DNA of 64,000 bases, from assembly GCA_032718865.1 (NCBI GenBank), contig JALUTQ010000041.1:124001-188000 (forward strand), read 5' to 3'. How positions within the stretch are numbered: position 1 is the stretch's first letter; the number at the start of each line of letters is the position of its first letter. The notes below the pieces were generated by a model. The model saw only the letters and a list, made by a program, of their open reading frames with translations. It had not been told where the DNA came from and ran no database searches. Of the stretch, positions 1 to 10,434 are shown piece by piece. The position numbers and the translations under genes were made by a program. Origin of the DNA: Tilletia caries. Lineage: Eukaryota > Basidiomycota > Exobasidiomycetes > Tilletiales > Tilletiaceae.

Positions 1-135
1 GTAGGACTTGCGTAGTGCCGCTGTGGGTGCCTCGAGGCTGAACAGTGTCCCGAACAGGTCGTGGACGATGATGATGGGTTGTATACTTGCCACCGCGTTT
101 GCCGTTGTTGCTGACTTGGGATCAGAGGCGGACAT
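1..135 (-). CDS. HAD-superfamily hydrolase-like protein, N-terminal part (cut by window edge)
   Basis: The minus strand starts with ATG at 135 and stays open for 45 codons to the left edge. Residues about 21-35 read IIIVHDLFGTLFSLE. This resembles motif I of haloacid-dehalogenase-like hydrolases, in which a nucleophilic Asp is followed by a hydrophobic stretch and Gly-Thr. The family transfers phosphoryl or halide groups through an aspartyl intermediate; the substrate cannot be told from this fragment. A degraded copy of the same start lies at 10190-10434, which supports this being a real, duplicated gene. Only the first 45 residues are visible, so the remaining motifs cannot be checked. Start choice: first ATG of the open frame. 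Confidence 0.5.
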   Translation of the reverse strand, partial: MSASDPKSATTANAVASIQPIIIVHDLFGTLFSLEAPTAALRKSY

Positions 136-1679
136 TTTGACCTCGACCGAGTCACCTGAACACGCTATGAAGAAACGGAGAGAAAGTGAAGGAGGGTATC
201 AAGGTGGCAGGGAAGAGGGTCAGCCGGAACCAGATCTGTGTTGAGAAGTGCTGTCTTCGAAGGTGATGGTGGTGGCTGCCTTCGCCAGAGAAGCCCTCCT
301 CATGCATGACCTCCAACTTCAACCTCTCGCCCACCACCACATACCTCGCCCCAACCTGCTGACTTCCTCGCACACAGTCTTGACCCATCTCATCCTGAAA
401 GAAGAAGAGCTCATCAGCATCGAAGATGGCCGACCTAGGTCAGGAGAGATCTCCCGAACGCAGTGGGAAGAGCACTTGGGATGCCCAACGCGATTTCACT
501 CAACGCTGACTTTTCTGTTTGGGCTCGATCACGGTGCTACTCACTCGTCCCTTTTCCTTCTGCCATCCCTCTTCCTGCCCGCGCTACGTAGTCTCACCAT
601 CGAAGCTCTGGCGCCTTCATACCGAGTGCCGAGCCGGGTCGGATATTCGTTGCGATGTGAGTCCGGCCTTTTTCCGCAGTACTTGACTTACACTTGCCCT
701 TGCTTCCTTCCTTATCCGTCTGTCTCTGCAGCTTGGGCTTCAAGAGGGCATGCGTCCATAATCCATATGCTCCAGTGCACGAGTATATGTTGAAACTCTA
801 CAGATGCACGTAAGGTCGATTCACAACGACATTGCGGCTCGGACTTGCCCTCATCCGGCGGTTCTTCGTTTTCCCAAGCCAACTCAAAGCAACGCCCTTC
901 GGTGTCTCAAGCTCCTCCGCTCGCCCACCACGAGGAAGCAGGGCTCAGAGCATCGGAGGGTCGTGTGCGCTGCGTGGATCGGAGTTCAAAGTGGCCTACT
1001 CGCACAGTATCAAATCACGTCGCCAAAGAATATCCCACGTCTCACCGGTAGGATGGTCTACTTGCACGAGTATCAACTCACGTTGCACAAGGAATATCCC
1101 ACGTCTCACAGTTATGACAGCCTGGTATCATTTCATACATATGAGGTTTTGATGAAACGAGGTATCATGATTCCTGAATCGTCTTGCTGCAACTTCGGAT
1201 CTTTGTTTTCCCCCTTGCGCCGGGACTGCTTGGCTCAGCTCATCTGACCTCGTCTCATTTCATTACAGAGCAACTCGATCGCAAACGAGGTCACCAGTCC
1301 CCAGACTCGTTGGGCGAGCGAGCTGCGAGAGGCGAGAGCCATCTTTCTTCCGCCTCCTCTCTTCCGCCTCGATCAGGAATCCTTCTCGGCGAACAAAGAC
1401 GGCGGGCCCATGGGGTAGAGACAAGGTGACGTCGACACCCGCAAAACGATCTCACATATTCCTAGCAAGAATTGCTGCTGCGGCATTCTCCAGTTTCTCT
1501 CATCAGGCCCTGCGCACACTTCGGTCTTTACAGCTTTAATCTTCCCTGCATCTCAAATCCACCCCAGCCCTTTCCGTACAGCGATACGAAGACCTCAACC
1601 CCACCCCCAGCCCTTTTCGCGCAGGGATGCGAAGAACGCCGGGATTCAACGCGTTTTCATTTGAGCTGATCCATCTGTG
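136..1679. repeat. Duplicated accessory block A (upstream of methyltransferase copy 1)
   Basis: No convincing gene is seen here. The stretch recurs in diverged form at about 5930-7107 and 10330-11620. Shared landmarks are the segment around 600-680, the segment around 830-910 and the pyrimidine-rich run near 1520-1600. In the 5.9 kb copy it also leads into a methyltransferase-like gene, so it probably includes that family's upstream region. The short open frames in it are not conserved between copies. Confidence 0.5.
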
Positions 1680-1685
1680 TATAAG
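1680..1685 (+). promoter_or_regulatory. TATA-like box of methyltransferase-like gene copy 1
   Basis: TATAAG followed by a segment conserved in all three copies (7108 and 17391 in the others). It lies about 160 bp before the ATG at 1844. The conservation of box and leader between copies suggests a retained core promoter. Confidence 0.4.
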
Positions 1686-1843
1686 AGGCGTGCTGCATCG
1701 CTGACGAACTCTGCCCCTTTCCTTCCACTTCATCCAGACGAGTCCTACTCACCTCTCTGTCGCTCTTCTTCTCGTCTCCTCTTGCGTTCGAAGTGTCACC
1801 GTCGTTCTCCATATCCGCCTCACACACTCAGCCTCCGCTCCTC

Positions 1844-2921
1844 ATGTTTTCATCTGCACCCCCTTCCATCCACTCCTCCTCCCCGTGGGACTCCATCGGC
1901 CTCACCAGGATCATCCTCGATGCCCTCCTCCCATTCGTCTGCACTCTCCTCGCCATCCGGTCCTTCGTTCCGCCTCATGCAGCCCCGGCCAAAGCCCAGT
2001 CCCGCTGTGAGCAGGACCCCTTTGCCCGCTTTGGGCTGGTCAAGGTGCCTCCCGTCCTCGTCTCGGCCCTGTACACGCTCTCGCTGGTATGGCACGTGAG
2101 AGTGAGCTGGGGTGATGTTTTGGCTGGGTCCTCAAGCGGTCTGTTGCGGTCGTGGGCGTTGCCGGCCTTGGATGGCGATCATGTGCTGTGGGAGAGGATG
2201 GGCTGGATGATGGCGGGTCTGGGAGGCGGGCTGAGGTACTGGTGTTACCGTGAGCTGTCGCACTTCTTCACCTTCACATTGGCCATCTTGGACGATCATC
2301 GCATCGTGAGCTCGGGACCGTATGGTGAGTCTACGATTCACGCTTTGGCATCCTCATTCCTTCAACTGACTCGGAACTTCTCATCTCTTCAACGTTCGCA
2401 CATGGATCAAAACAGCTGTCGTCCGTCATCCTTCCTACACGGGCCTGTTTCTCGTCGCCTCCGGTCTCACCGTGCTCATGCAAGTCCTACCCGTCCCATA
2501 CATTGGAAACTGTCCCCCCCTCCGAGCGATGATCGTCACCATCTTATGCGCCTACATGATCTGGAGCCGCATCACCGGCGAAGAGCAGATGATGGTTCGC
2601 GAATTCGAGGCGCTTCGACGACGACGTGGAGGTGCGACTGGTATGCACCAGCGCATGAGTCGCGATGCGTCTACAGCTTCAGGCTTGCTCGCGGCGTCGA
2701 CGAACTTGCACTCGAACACGGCGTCACTGAAAGGCGGTAAGCAATACGGCGCTGTTCAGAACCACACCGATGCTGCCACCGCTGGTGGAATCGAATGCGG
2801 CATCAAAGACGGCCATCAGGCCGAGGATACGATGGGTGACAGCCACGACGCCGACGTAGAGACCGACTACGACGCTTATCGGCGCAAGGTGCCTTGGAAG
2901 CTGGTCCCCTTCCTGATCTGA
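1844..2921 (+). CDS. Isoprenylcysteine carboxyl methyltransferase-like membrane protein, copy 1 (intact)
   Basis: Two exons (1844-2324, 2416-2921) give 328 residues; the intron is GTGAGT to CAG and its removal joins Tyr160 to Ala161 in frame. The C-terminal half carries the family signature: GPY, then RHPSYTG (residues 164-170), a hydrophobic hairpin, R212 and the E216-E217 pair, and a C-terminus YRRKVPW. In the Ste14/ICMT and phospholipid methyltransferase group these residues bind S-adenosylmethionine, and the enzyme methylates the carboxyl of prenylated cysteine in the endoplasmic reticulum membrane. Hydrophobic segments occur near residues 20-40, 70-90, 110-130, 170-190 and 195-212. A polar, repeat-poor insert of about 85 residues before the C-terminus is unusual. 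The ATG at 1844 is the first in the conserved region. The substrate is not proven; it could be another small-molecule methyltransferase. Confidence 0.75.
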
Positions 2922-3483
2922 GAAGCCATCCCCGATTTTGACCTCCAAGACTACATCAAAGCCCCACTCGAACCTCTTCCTTACTTCGACCTTTCAAACA
3001 TCGCGCACAAGCGGCTGATGCACTTACGATCTTACGATCCTCTCTGCACTCACGACACGAATGTACCAAGTTAACTACTCCAGCAAGAAATCGATCCACT
3101 ACTCTGACGTCAAGCCATGTGCAACAAGTAACAACGACCCACCCAACGAGCGTCAACGATCTACGTGGTAACAGCGAAAGACTCTCAAGATTCTACGTAC
3201 CGTCACCAATCATTCAGCATTATCCTTACCTTGTCTTGCTGTGTCGACTGCGATCTGCTGCTCCTGCTCCAACCTATGCGTATAGCTTCTTACTGTCTGT
3301 TGCGTAATTGGGCAGTCTTGCCATGCAAATGAGTCCCAAGTTCAGCTCAATAACATTCCTCGATGCCCAACAGTGGGACGTGTGCGGTTGCGGTTGCGTT
3401 ATTGCGTGACATCGATTGGTGTTCAATGAGGGGCAGTGAATAGTGAATAATGAAGAAGTATGACTACACGGTGACTGTTCTCC
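2922..3483. other. 3' flank of methyltransferase copy 1, no gene seen
   Basis: Near-identical to 18642-19194 in the second copy of the segmental duplication. No open frame with codon-like behaviour is conserved between the two copies. Confidence 0.4.
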
Positions 3484-3506
3484 ATGCGGAACTTTGCCTT
3501 TTTCTG

Positions 3507-3570
3507 TGCGATGCTATGCGATGCTATGCGATGCGATGCAATGCGATGCGATGCAATGCGATGCGATGCT
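3507..3570 (+). repeat. GATGC/TATGC/AATGC short tandem repeat, copy 1
   Basis: A run of 5-bp units (GATGC, TATGC, AATGC). The duplicated copy at 19217-19286 has a different unit order, mostly GATGCTATGC, so the array has changed since the duplication. Confidence 0.85.
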
Positions 3571-4117
3571 TGCCGTCGTGGCCTCTCGCCTGTTGCCGAA
3601 CGTTTTTTCGGACTGCCATACCTCAGAGACGTCCCACCCACACAGGCGCAGTCCCGCTCGGAACCCGTTTCCGCCCAAGGTGTGGTCTGCGTCTTGCAGG
3701 GCCCCTTCACCAATGCACTTCATTCCAGTCATGTATTCCTGTCATTCTCTATAGACATCCTTCCGGCATGGCTCTTTCCTCCTTACAAATTCCAACTGCG
3801 CTCGCCTATGGTTCCCAGTCCAGCTCCATGGTAATTTACATACATATGTCGACATCCAAGACTCCAATGCAGGCGCACAATTCATCATTCATCCTTCCTC
3901 ATCGCTACCTTATGCCACATTCAGTCATTTCAGCTGACGACCGAACAGGAGTGTTGCACTTTGCAGAACAATGGGAAATTCATTCGCAGAGGGAGGGGAG
4001 AGTCAGAAAAGGTTCAGAGGAAGCTGAGCCCGCAATCTTCGTGACCTCGAGCTTGTTGCGGTGTGATTCCTCCTGAGGAGCCGCATCGTTGAACTCGGCG
4101 TCGGCGTCGCTGTTGGC
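3571..4117. other. Spacer between tandem repeat and collagen-like gene 1
   Basis: No supported gene. It contains the point (about 3783) equivalent to the copia target site GATTC of the second duplication copy. The part from 3950 to 4117 continues the collagen-gene reading frame beyond its stop codon and is shared by all three collagen copies. Confidence 0.4.
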
Positions 4118-4849
4118 TTAGGCCTTGTCTTCAGCAGTCTCCTCCTTCTCGGCTTCTTCAGGAGCCTTGGGCTTGCCGTAAATTTTGCCGTCGTGCTTCT
4201 CGCCCTTCACTCCCTTCTCGCCCTTCTCGCCCTTCTCGCCCTTCTCTCCCTTCTCTCCCTTCTCGCCCTTCTCCCCTTTGGGCCCCTTGTCACCCTTCTC
4301 GCCTTTAGGTCCCTTCTCGCCCTTGTCACCCTTGGGCCCCTTCTCGCCCTTTTCACCCTTGAGCCCCTTCTCACCCTTTTCTCCCTTTTCGCCCTTGGGT
4401 CCCTTCTCACCCTTCTCACCCTTCTCACCCTTCTCACCCTTCTCACCCTTCTCACCCTTCTCGCCTTTGGGTCCCTTCTCCCCCTTAGGCCCCTTCTCCC
4501 CCTTTTCGCCCTTCTCTCCCTTCTCTCCCTTCTCTCCCTTCTCTCCCTTCTCTCCCTTCTCTCCCTTCTCTCCCTTCTCTCCCTTCTCGCCCTTCTCTCC
4601 CTTCTCGCCCTTCTCGCCCGTTTTGCCCTTGCCATCGTGCTGGTCGTGGTCGTCTCCCTTTCCGAAGATGTCGCGACGGTGGGCAGCATCGCCATAACGC
4701 TGTCCGTTCGTGTAGTCGAAGCCGACGTCGGTAGAGCGAGGGCTCAGGTCGAGGGTGTCGCTAACACCGGAAAGGGGAGCGGAGGCGATGGGCGTGACGG
4801 CAACCAGCATGGCGCAGAGGACGAGGGAGAGCTTGGAGTTGAGTTGCAT
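4118..4849 (-). CDS. Secreted collagen-like protein, copy 1 (243 aa)
   Basis: The first about 23 residues form a typical signal peptide (basic start, [12 protein letters not shown] core, small residues ending in ASA). A short N-terminal domain with [13 protein letters not shown] and a [10 protein letters not shown] linker follows. From about residue 75 to 214 there is an almost unbroken Gly-X-Y tract, mostly GEK with scattered GPK, GDK, GLK and GVK triplets (about 47). An acidic/basic tail with [16 protein letters not shown] ends the protein. Gly at every third position with Lys-Gly-Glu contacts is what a collagen triple helix needs, though proline occurs only at the X position. Likely extracellular or cell-wall protein; function unknown. 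Two paralogues with different tract lengths lie at 24437 and 31728. A TATA-like element lies near 5011-5018 on this strand. Confidence 0.8.
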   Translation of the reverse strand: MQLNSKLSLVLCAMLVAVTPIASAPLSGVSDTLDLSPRSTDVGFDYTNGQRYGDAAHRRDIFGKGDDHDQHDGKGKTGEKGEKGEKGEKGEKGEKGEKGEKGEKGEKGEKGEKGEKGEKGPKGEKGPKGEKGEKGEKGEKGEKGEKGEKGPKGEKGEKGEKGLKGEKGEKGPKGDKGEKGPKGEKGDKGPKGEKGEKGEKGEKGEKGEKGEKGVKGEKHDGKIYGKPKAPEEAEKEETAEDKA

Positions 4850-5705
4850 CTTGACGATTCGTGTGAGTATGTTTGTGTTTGAGTCGTGAGTGTGTGGGAA
4901 AGTGTCTGCGAGTGGTAGAGAGAGAAAGTGAGGGATGTCTTGTGAGTGAGTGGTGACTGAGGAGTGAGTGATGACGAGACGGACGGACCTGAGGGGAGCT
5001 CGATGCAGCCTCTCTTATAACTGAGCGTGTGTGCCCCGATCTCCCTCCAAGTATCTTGTCATGCTCAGCCTCACTCCAGCTAGAAGCGACCCACGCTGGA
5101 ACTGGATTGTCTGGCCCACACATCAAAGGCGGGGACAGCGGGGCCAACTCGAAAGGTCGGGAAAGCAGCCCGCCTCCGATCGCGCTTGGAGCTGCTGATT
5201 CGTGGACTCTCACTTTATGGATGTGCCGGTGCTCCGCAGCTGTTCCCGTCGAATGCTTGCCCAGGCCGATTGTCTGCGGTCAACCTCGAGGCGCTTGATT
5301 TCGGATCGGGCTCCGCGACTAGAAGGAGAGAAAGATGAGGGTAAAGGGTGAAGAGAAAGCGTTGCGCGGGATCGACTGTGGTAACCGGGGCCGGCGAGAA
5401 GGGAGCCCCGCCTACTTGTCTGCTTTGTCTGTTTGTTTAGTTTGTTTGTTGCGCTAATTAGGTGAGCAACGTCTGTCATAACGTTGAAGGACGCAACTTT
5501 GCAACGTATCCGCACGTAGCATCCGGCGATGGCGGAGCGGATGAACTGTTTTGCACTTTCTATCTGCCGCTCCTCTACTCGAAGGTCTATCCGTTAATGT
5601 CGAAGCACAAGCAGAGCACTGCGACACAAACAGGTCGCTTGCTCTTAGGTCAAGCGCGGAAGACTAGGTCCGAGATCGCACCGTATGTAGCTGTGAACGC
5701 TTGAA
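4850..5705 (-). promoter_or_regulatory. Upstream region of collagen-like gene 1
   Basis: Conserved with 24809-25600 and, inverted, 30960-31727. It contains a GT/GA-rich leader and a TATA-like element (reading TTATAAGAGAGG on the minus strand) near 5010-5020. Conservation across the three copies, including the distal part at about 5440-5600, suggests that the whole promoter was copied with the gene. No gene is seen. Confidence 0.5.
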
Positions 5706-7107
5706 CTGATCTTTGCTGCGATCCTCTCATAGAATTAGCCAAACGTTCTCAAAGAAGCACCCACAAAACCATATCTAACCAGGACCATGCCACACAACCA
5801 TGTCGCGCTTGGATCGGGAGCGAATAGCACTTGTAGCCTGAGGGTGAGGAAGGCACCGCACCATTCTTGTGGCTTGTCACTTATGCAAAATAGCCAACTA
5901 TGCATCGCTTTTTTTTACGTATTAAGGACGTTGTTTCTTCTTTGTTTCGGCATTCCTCGTCCAGGGACCTGTTCTCTGCTAGCTGAACGCCGACTCGTTA
6001 TTCTCCGCGATGCTCCTTGCATATTCCCCTTCCATCCTTCTTCCTGCCCTCGCTTCACAGCCTTCCCATCTAAGCTCTGGTGCAGTTTTGCTGAATGCCG
6101 AGTCTTGTCGGACGCTCGCTGCTCACTTTTTATGTCTGCCTCTGAGTTCGGATCCCCCAGATTTTGCGCAGCACTCGATCGGTACTTGCCCTTGATTCCT
6201 CATTGGTCTACCTTTTCGGATCTGCTACAGCTTCCGCTTTCTTCAGCGAGCCCCAAGATTAACATGCTCCAAGTGCATGTAGACACAGTACAGATGTATG
6301 CCGGTCGTCACGGAACAGCGACACGGCGGCCGAGCGGTCTGGTGTGTGCTGAGCGGTAGCCACACTTGCCATGATTACGCTCGTCCGGCGGTACTTTGGT
6401 TTCCCAAGCCAACTCAGGTCATCCCTTCGGTATCCCAAGTTCCTCTGTCAGCCGAGCATCGAAAGAATTCTTCCATCCTGGGCTCAGACCGAGGAAGATT
6501 AAGGCGCAGGGGCTCAGGTTGAGGCGTTGGCGACCTACAGGCTCGTGAGTTCTGGGGTGGCACGAAGTTCAAGGTGTGTCCAGTATCAACTCACGCTGCA
6601 CAAGACATTTCCCAGGTCAGCTCGGGCATTTAACCTTCCTCTGATACGTATGTATCAGTCCTCATGATAAATGTGTCGTATACCTCGGCTTACCGCATCT
6701 TCGGGTCTTCGTTTTTCCCCTTTCATCGGGTACGTATCTCACAAACTGCTTTGCCTCAGCTCATCTTATTTGGCCTCATTTCGTTGCAGATTGTAACTCG
6801 TTAAGCGAGCGGGCTGCGGGAAAGCCGTTCTTCCACCTTCTCCTCTATTTCGCCCCAAAGCCCGAGCAGGAGTTCCATAACGAACGTTGAGCTATAAGAT
6901 AGCTCTTTGCTTTTGGCGTCGCCAAGACTCCAGTGGTTCAGTGAAGAGGGCTGAGACGAGGAGATATCGACGCCCGCAAATGCAAAGTTACACGCCGAGC
7001 AAGAAACGCCATGCTCGCAGGGATGCGAAGAAATACCGAGGAATAATGCTGCAGCTTCGACGCCCCCGGGGTTCAACATGTTCCCCATTCGAGCTGATAT
7101 ATTCGCG
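5706..7107. repeat. Duplicated accessory block B
   Basis: From about 5930 this is a diverged copy of block A (about 560-1680), leading into a second methyltransferase-like gene. No intact gene is seen; 5706-5930 holds nothing recognisable. Confidence 0.45.
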
Positions 7108-7113
7108 TATAAG
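7108..7113 (+). promoter_or_regulatory. TATA-like box of methyltransferase-like copy 2
   Basis: Same TATAAG and downstream leader as copies 1 and 3. Confidence 0.35.
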
Positions 7114-7271
7114 AGGCGTGCTGCATCGCTGACGAACTCTGCCCCTTTCCTTCCACTTCATCCAGACGAGTCCTACTCACCTCTCTGTCGCTCTTCTTCT
7201 CGTCTCCTCTTGCGTTCGAAGTGTCACCGTCGTTCTGCATATCCGCCTCACACACTCAGCCCCCGCTCCTC

Positions 7272-7665
7272 ATGTCTACATCTGCACCCCCTTCCATCCA
7301 CTCCTCCTCCCCGTGGGAGTCTATCGGCCTCACCAGGATCGTCCTCGATACCCTTCTCCCACTCGGGTGCACTCTCCTCGCCATCCGGTCCTTCGTTCCG
7401 CCTCATGCAGCCCCGGCCAAAGCCCAGTCCCGCTGTGGGCAGGACCCCTTTGCCCGCTTTGGGCTGGTCAAGGCGCCTCCCGTTCTCGTCTCGGCCCTGT
7501 GCACGCTCGAGCTGGTGTAGGCTGTGGCACGTGGGGGCGAGCTGGATGATGGCGGGTCTGGGATGCTGGCTGCGTTACTCGTGCTACCGCCAGTTGTGCC
7601 ACTTTTTCATATTCATACTGTCCATCTTGGACGATCATCGCATCTTCAGCACACGGTGAGTGATG
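7272..7665 (+). pseudogene. Methyltransferase-like gene copy 2, truncated
   Basis: From ATG 7272 the frame matches copy 1 for about 80 residues, then meets a stop at 7518-7520. About 115 bp relative to copy 1 are missing, after which a matching stretch resumes in another frame (WMMAGLG, then LDDHRIFS). The RHPSYTG catalytic half is absent. A donor-like GTGAGT follows at about 7655, but downstream sequence is unrelated to copy 1 exon 2. The loss of the methyl-donor site makes it non-functional as a methyltransferase. Confidence 0.75.
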
Positions 7666-8080
7666 GGTTCGACGTTCATGCGCTAACCTCTTCACTCCCA
7701 TATTGCAGCATCGCCCTCTTCCGTCGCCTCAGCTCCTCCGTCGCATCGAAAAATGCGTCCTTTGCCGCCCTGATGTACGAGTAGTGAGTACTTGTCACTT
7801 GTCAGGTGTCACATCATCTAGACTGATCTTTCCCCCCTCTTTTTCCAACTTGAAGGCTTCCTGTTTCTCTTCAATGCTCATTGCAATACGACCATCCAGG
7901 AGCAAGCTATGGTTCCCTTCGGCACCTCGTCCCACTCCTCATCACCATCACATTTCTGCTCTTCTTGTTCTCATCTTCGGCATAGTCACTCGTTGTCGGA
8001 AGGAGTTCAGAAAGACTTAAGTATTTTTCCGATAGGTTGTCAACAGCCTAAATTGTTTTTGACGCTGACTTTGCCCTCCG
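7666..8080. other. Unassigned stretch after methyltransferase pseudogene
   Basis: Contains acceptor-like sites near 7705 and 7855 and short open stretches, but no coherent product was found. Confidence 0.25.
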
Positions 8081-8090
8081 CTTCCTTGCA

Positions 8091-9270
8091 CAGGACCAAC
8101 TTCATCTCCAGCTCGAGGCTTTTGTCTCCGAACAGCACAGGATACCTTTCAAGCCGCAAGTGTCGCTTCATCTTCACAGATCGCCGCCTGGTCAGTTATG
8201 TTCGAGCATTTTTCAAAACAAGGTTGGACTGTGCTGAGCGTTATCTGAGTGAACTTCTTTCTTTCAGGTCGTAGGCACATTCCTCAAGCGGCCTTCCAAG
8301 ATGGAGCTAGGATACTCAGCATGTCTATCGACCACACCGACGCGTGTAAAGGTGAGTCTCCGCTCGATCAATCGACGACAAGCCTCTCCGACTTGGGCAT
8401 GAACATCGTTAACAGCGGAGGTAATCTGGTTCGCTTCGATCTTTTGCAGAACAAATTTCCTTCCAACACGCCAAGAATCGAAGGCGTCGGCTCGGTAAAG
8501 AACAGCGTTCTGCAGGGCTATACGGCCAGGATCAAGGCCAAATGACTCGACAAGGAGATCGTTGACTTTGCGGCAAATTCTTAGACGTATAATGAGACAC
8601 CGGTTCTTCCTACCTAAATGCAACAACTTCGCAGCCTGATCCCGACAATGACGCATGCACACTGTTACTGGGTAGCGTTCCGGCCCTGACGAAGTTCGCC
8701 GTTCTCTTCGAACAGAGCATAGTTAGTCCTGTGTTGGAAATACTCGGATTCTGGCTGGTTGATTCTCTTAACTTCTACCCCGTCACCACGCAACCGGGCC
8801 CCGTGCTCTTCGCTACCCGTTCTCAACAGTCCAATCTGCAGACCACACAAATCATAGGAGCATCCTCATGCACAGGGGTGCAAGAGATATTAATTCGGTA
8901 AGACTCCGAACACAACGCAATCCTGTCCGCCGGAGAGGCCAGCGGGAAGGGTTTCAGCTCGTAGGTCTGTCCCACGAGGATGGCATCACGATCAAGGCGG
9001 CTCTCAGCTCTGGCAAGGACATCTCAATTGAGCTCAGCAATGCTAAACTGAAGCAAGTTGTCGACAAGGAGATTTTTAAGGGTATGTTGATCGGACGCGC
9101 ATATGTTTTGTGCTCAGAGGACTACTGAGGTGCCTGATGATTCAACACTATCAATTGCTGCAGGCTGGCAAGCAGTTACTCTGTTCTCACCTCTGGGACC
9201 TGCAATTTCCCATGTTTCGGTCTGCGCCCTGGTAACAGGCTGTTTCCGCTCTCCCTGCTGCTCTAGGAAG
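8091..9270 (+). other. Possible spliced gene or gene relic, unrecognised
   Basis: Several protein-like stretches are bounded by good splice sites. One exon-like piece follows CACAG at about 8090 and ends at GTCAGT near 8190 (reads DQLHLQLEAFVSEQHR). The next runs from about 8268 to GTGAGT at 8351 (reads VVGTFLKRPSKMELGYSACL). A third follows TTTGCAG at 8449 and stops at 8543-8545. A further one near 8941-9080 reads LVGLSHEDGITIKAALSSGK and ends at GTATGT. I do not recognise a family, and no single gene model joins all pieces. It may be a decayed gene. Confidence 0.25.
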
Positions 9271-9596
9271 GTTCGTCTTCGGTTGCTGGGTCGATGAGTA
9301 GATGGTATTGCTCGAGCTGACAATGTATCATTTCCAAACAGCTACGTTGTTGGCGACGGAACGTTGTTCGCACAGGCCCTTCTTTACCTTGACGCTTGAC
9401 CTCCACGTCTGGCATCTGACGTCCGGGGCCTTCTTACTTCCGCCTGTCATCAAGCGTGTATCATCACGCTTTCTGAGCACACAACAACGCGAGTGAATGC
9501 ACAAGAAGGGTGTGCGGCGGAGCGTGAAGAAGTGATGGATTATTTTTTAAGGGCGCCACAGACTGTGACTCGAGCCAGCCGGAAGCAGCGGACATC
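9271..9596. other. Stretch with no feature seen
   Basis: Read on both strands; no coding or repeat signal that I can support. Confidence 0.3.
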
Positions 9597-10205
9597 AGAC
9601 TAGGAAAACCTAGCAGAAGTATATACCTGAGAGGATACAGTGCGGAGGTATACGGGAAGGATCAGCAAGGCAATGATCTCCTTTGTCTCCAACTGTCTCT
9701 CTAGCATGGGCAGACGCTTTTTGCAACGGTCGCCCGTCATGTGTACCGAAGAAGTTGACACGACAGAGAAAGCAGATTTAGATGGCAAAGCTGAGCTCGT
9801 GGCCAGATCCGTAGTCGATCCGGGTGGAGTTGCAGAAGGAGGAGAGGATGGGACCCTGAAGCTCGAAGATGAAGGAGTGTAGGTGAGGCGGATCGTGTAG
9901 TTCCCTCAGCTCGCTTTGTGAGAGGGAATCCTCCTCGTTAGCCCTTTTCGCACCCGAAGATGCCTGGAACCAGCGAGGAAGGGTCTTACCTCTTCTGAAA
10001 GCTTGCCATAATGTCGAAAGACGTTATAACTGAAACGATGTGTCCCTGCTCGCGCTCGATCTCCTTCTTCCACCGAACGAGTTCAGCGATAAAATGTAGG
10101 GTGCGCCGTGCTTCACTCGTGAGCGATATCTGTTCTGCTGCGCCATCGTTGGCATTCGAAAGCAGGTGCTGGAGGACGGGCCTACCTTACGCTGGTGTCA
10201 GCCAG
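9597..10205 (-). other. Possible spliced ORF, minus strand, unrecognised
   Basis: One exon-like stretch (about 10205 to 9989) reads with helical character (LLSNANDGAAEQISLTSEAR, then ARRTLHFIAELVRWKKEIER) and ends at a GTAAGA donor. A second, Ser/Pro/Thr-rich stretch (about 9870 to 9597) ends at a stop codon near the left limit. No start codon or family was identified. It may belong to the HAD-like relic just upstream or be an independent remnant. Confidence 0.25.
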
Positions 10206-10434
10206 AGAAGACGGAGATGGTAATGATGTGATGCGCTTTGGAGCGCTGGAAGGGTGCGAGATCGTTGTCGGTGTACAACGTGTGAGGTGTCAGGCCAGTA
10301 CATTATAATCTTGCCTGCTTTGCTGTGAGAGAACGAGGCTGAACTATGTGCCGAACAGACTTGGACCATGATGATGGGTTGTGAACTTCCTACACGTTTG
10401 ATGTTGTGGCTGACTTGGGATCAGAGGTAGCCAT
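10190..10434 (-). pseudogene. Relic of the HAD-like gene at the left window edge
   Basis: The start at 10434 reads MATSDPKSATTSNV and stops. The left-edge gene starts MSASDPKSATTANAV, so these are copies. Downstream nucleotide similarity continues (the QPIIIV region and beyond) but the frame is broken by a stop and small indels. Confidence 0.55.

Noticed and set aside
3484..3834. Open frames across the GATGC tandem repeat (Cys-Asp-Ala-Met repeats)
   Set aside because: They are reading frames of a microsatellite; unit order and frame differ between the two copies.
4185..4697. Ser-Pro-Phe and Leu-Ala-Leu repeat proteins antisense to the collagen-like genes
   Set aside because: They are the complement of the Gly-Glu-Lys repeat in other frames; no signal peptide or conserved start, and their length simply follows the repeat.
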